NCBI GenBank assembly: GCA_009773475.1
Contig: WSXV01000014.1
Span: 1-56,104, forward strand
DNA length: 56,104 nt
Reading direction: 5' to 3'
DNA from: Desulfobulbaceae bacterium
GTDB lineage: Bacteria; Desulfobacterota; Desulfobulbia; Desulfobulbales; Desulfocapsaceae
Both the position numbers and the translations under genes were made by a program. This document shows positions 54,977-56,104 of this stretch, in pieces; positions within the stretch are counted from its first letter, which is position 1, and every line of letters begins with the position of its first letter. A model generated the notes under the pieces. That model was not told the DNA's origin. It did not search any database and saw only the letters and a list, made by a program, of their open reading frames with translations.

Positions 54977-55606
54977 TTATTTACAGAATATTTTCAAAAG
55001 ACCCTGTTTTGCACCTGGAACTGGACCCTTCAACAAAAGTATATTTTCACTGGAGCGCACATCTACGATGATGACATTTTTTGTCATAACAGTGTCATTT
55101 CCCATACGACCGGGCATTTTCTTACCTTTTACAACACGGGCAGGCCATGCACTACATCCTATTGAACCAGGAGCTCGATGATGATGAGACCCATGGCCAG
55201 CACATCCGCCACTAAAACCATGTCTCTTCATAACGCCCTGAAAACCATGCCCTTTACTTTGTCCTTGAACATCTACAAGATCACCCACCTTAAAGAGTTC
55301 ATCCAAATTAATGATCTGACCGGCTTCATAAGAAGACGAATCAGCAATCCGGAACTCTTTAATGAAATAGTAAGCATCAGAACCCGATTTTTTAAAATGA
55401 CCAGTCAGTGGCATAGATACCCTTGATGCTTTTTTCTCAGCAAAGCCAACCTGAATGGCACTGTATCCATCTTTCACAGGAGATTTAACCTGTAAAATTT
55501 TACAAGGACCTGCCTCCACTACGGTAACTGGAGTAGCATTCCCCATCTCACTGTAAACCCTTGTCATTCCGACTTTCTTACCTAAAATACCCATTGTTTT
55601 TGGCAT
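54977..55606 (-). CDS. rplC: 50S ribosomal protein L3
   Basis: L3 (209 residues). MGILGKKVGMTRVYSEMGNA (5-24) and the W-finger region KGHGFQGVMKRHGFSGGCAG, then HGSHHHRAPGSIG, are unmistakable. Confidence 0.97.
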   Translation of the reverse strand: MPKTMGILGKKVGMTRVYSEMGNATPVTVVEAGPCKILQVKSPVKDGYSAIQVGFAEKKASRVSMPLTGHFKKSGSDAYYFIKEFRIADSSSYEAGQIINLDELFKVGDLVDVQGQSKGHGFQGVMKRHGFSGGCAGHGSHHHRAPGSIGCSAWPARVVKGKKMPGRMGNDTVMTKNVIIVDVRSSENILLLKGPVPGAKQGLLKIFCK

Positions 55607-55662
55607 AATATTCTTCCGTTACATTCCTATTCTAAGACATATGCTACGATTAAAAATGAACT

Positions 55663-55977
55663 TTAAGGCAGCTTTATCTCGACATTAACGCCTGCTGAAA
55701 GCTCAAGCTTCATGAGCATATCAATCGTCTGTTGAGTTGGTTCAAGGATATCTAGCAAACGCCTATGTGTTCTCATTTCAAATTGCTCTCTTGATTTCTT
55801 ATTGACATGCGGAGAACGTAAAACACAGTATTTATTTATGGATGTAGGCAAAGGAATAGGCCCAACGACAGCAGCACCTGTTCGCCTTGCAGTTTCAACT
55901 ATTTCTAATGTTGATTGATCAAGCAACTTGTGATCATACGCTTTTAAGCGTATACGAATTTTATCGGTATGAATCAT
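55663..55977 (-). CDS. rpsJ: 30S ribosomal protein S10
   Basis: S10 (104 residues), also the partner of NusB in antitermination. [40 protein letters not shown] and [20 protein letters not shown] match the family. It is the first gene of the S10 operon, 12 bp after tuf. Confidence 0.97.
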   Translation of the reverse strand: MIHTDKIRIRLKAYDHKLLDQSTLEIVETARRTGAAVVGPIPLPTSINKYCVLRSPHVNKKSREQFEMRTHRRLLDILEPTQQTIDMLMKLELSAGVNVEIKLP

Positions 55978-55989
55978 ATCTAACCTAAA

Positions 55990-56104
55990 TTATGCAATAA
56001 TTTCACTAATGACGCCCGCACCTACGGTTCGCCCACCTTCTCGAATTGCAAAACGAAGACCGGCATCCATGGCTATCGGGGTAATCAGTTCCGCAACAAC
56101 TGAC
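55990..56104 (-). CDS. tuf: Elongation factor Tu, C-terminal fragment (runs off window)
   Basis: The last 37 codons of EF-Tu are visible. The visible peptide reads [20 protein letters not shown], then [13 protein letters not shown] and TAA. This is domain 3. The 5' part lies beyond the window edge, so it is partial by position, not broken. Its position before rpsJ is the standard str-S10 junction. Confidence 0.95.
   Translation of the reverse strand, partial: SVVAELITPIAMDAGLRFAIREGGRTVGAGVISEIIA

Noticed and set aside
1..56104. CRISPR arrays, rRNA genes and insertion-sequence transposases
   Set aside because: No regularly spaced direct repeats of 24-40 bp, no rRNA sequence and no transposase or integrase frame were found. 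Repeats present are short hairpins and one MITE-like element.

Overview
The window looks like chromosomal DNA of an anaerobic, probably sulfur-metabolising Gram-negative bacterium. A Desulfobulbales-type member of Desulfobacterota is my best guess. This rests on the housekeeping gene order (uppS-cdsA-dxr-rseP-tsaB-ispG-proS-rel), an LptF/LptG-family protein, several exported rhodaneses, a CCG-type iron-sulfur protein and two ASKHA activator ATPases. No 16S gene is present, so the placement is an inference.

Layout. (1) 1-2160: an accessory flank with an unrecognised AT-rich gene, a GC-rich CoiA-like nuclease gene and the 3' scrap of a DUF4124 gene. It ends at a tRNA-Arg(CCU) with its terminator. 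(2) 2257-5881, minus strand: two GlgC-type ADP-glucose pyrophosphorylase paralogues, one with an altered nucleotide loop, and a DHH phosphoesterase. (3) 6129-10507: a corrinoid-activator-like ASKHA protein (minus) divergent from lptG, an unknown Cys-containing protein and a small BadF-type activator (plus). (4) 10543-15417: UppP, a TVP38 protein and a three-gene SsuABC/TauABC-like ABC importer. (5) 15538-20732, plus strand: a GT-C glycosyltransferase, a GT2 glycosyltransferase, an exported tandem rhodanese and a protein fusing a CCG iron-sulfur oxidoreductase to a TVP38 membrane domain. (6) 20919-24627: an HpaA-like lipoprotein, a repeat-rich patch with a truncated RelE/HigB-type toxin, a triple-rhodanese lipoprotein (minus) and a 47-residue Cys-rich protein downstream of an FKBP isomerase. 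(7) 25575-39489, minus strand: Smr protein, Rel, ProS, IspG, TsaB, RseP, Dxr, CdsA, UppS, Frr, PyrH, EF-Ts and S2. (8) 39699-56104, minus strand: a YkgJ-type protein, then the alpha, spc and S10 ribosomal operons read backwards from rplQ to rpsJ and the 3' end of tuf.

Working together: blocks 7 and 8 are core translation, isoprenoid and envelope functions. UppS (makes undecaprenyl diphosphate), UppP (recycles it), Dxr and IspG (make its isoprenoid precursors) and CdsA (makes CDP-diacylglycerol) form a lipid-carrier theme. Block 5 and the triple rhodanese suggest extracytoplasmic sulfane-sulfur handling linked to a membrane-bound Fe-S protein. This is the most promising candidate for an undescribed system. 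The second candidate is the small BadF activator with its uncharacterised partner in block 3.

Base composition appears to fall from GC-rich (about 2-34 kb) to clearly AT-rich in the ribosomal region. I judged this by eye and did not compute it.
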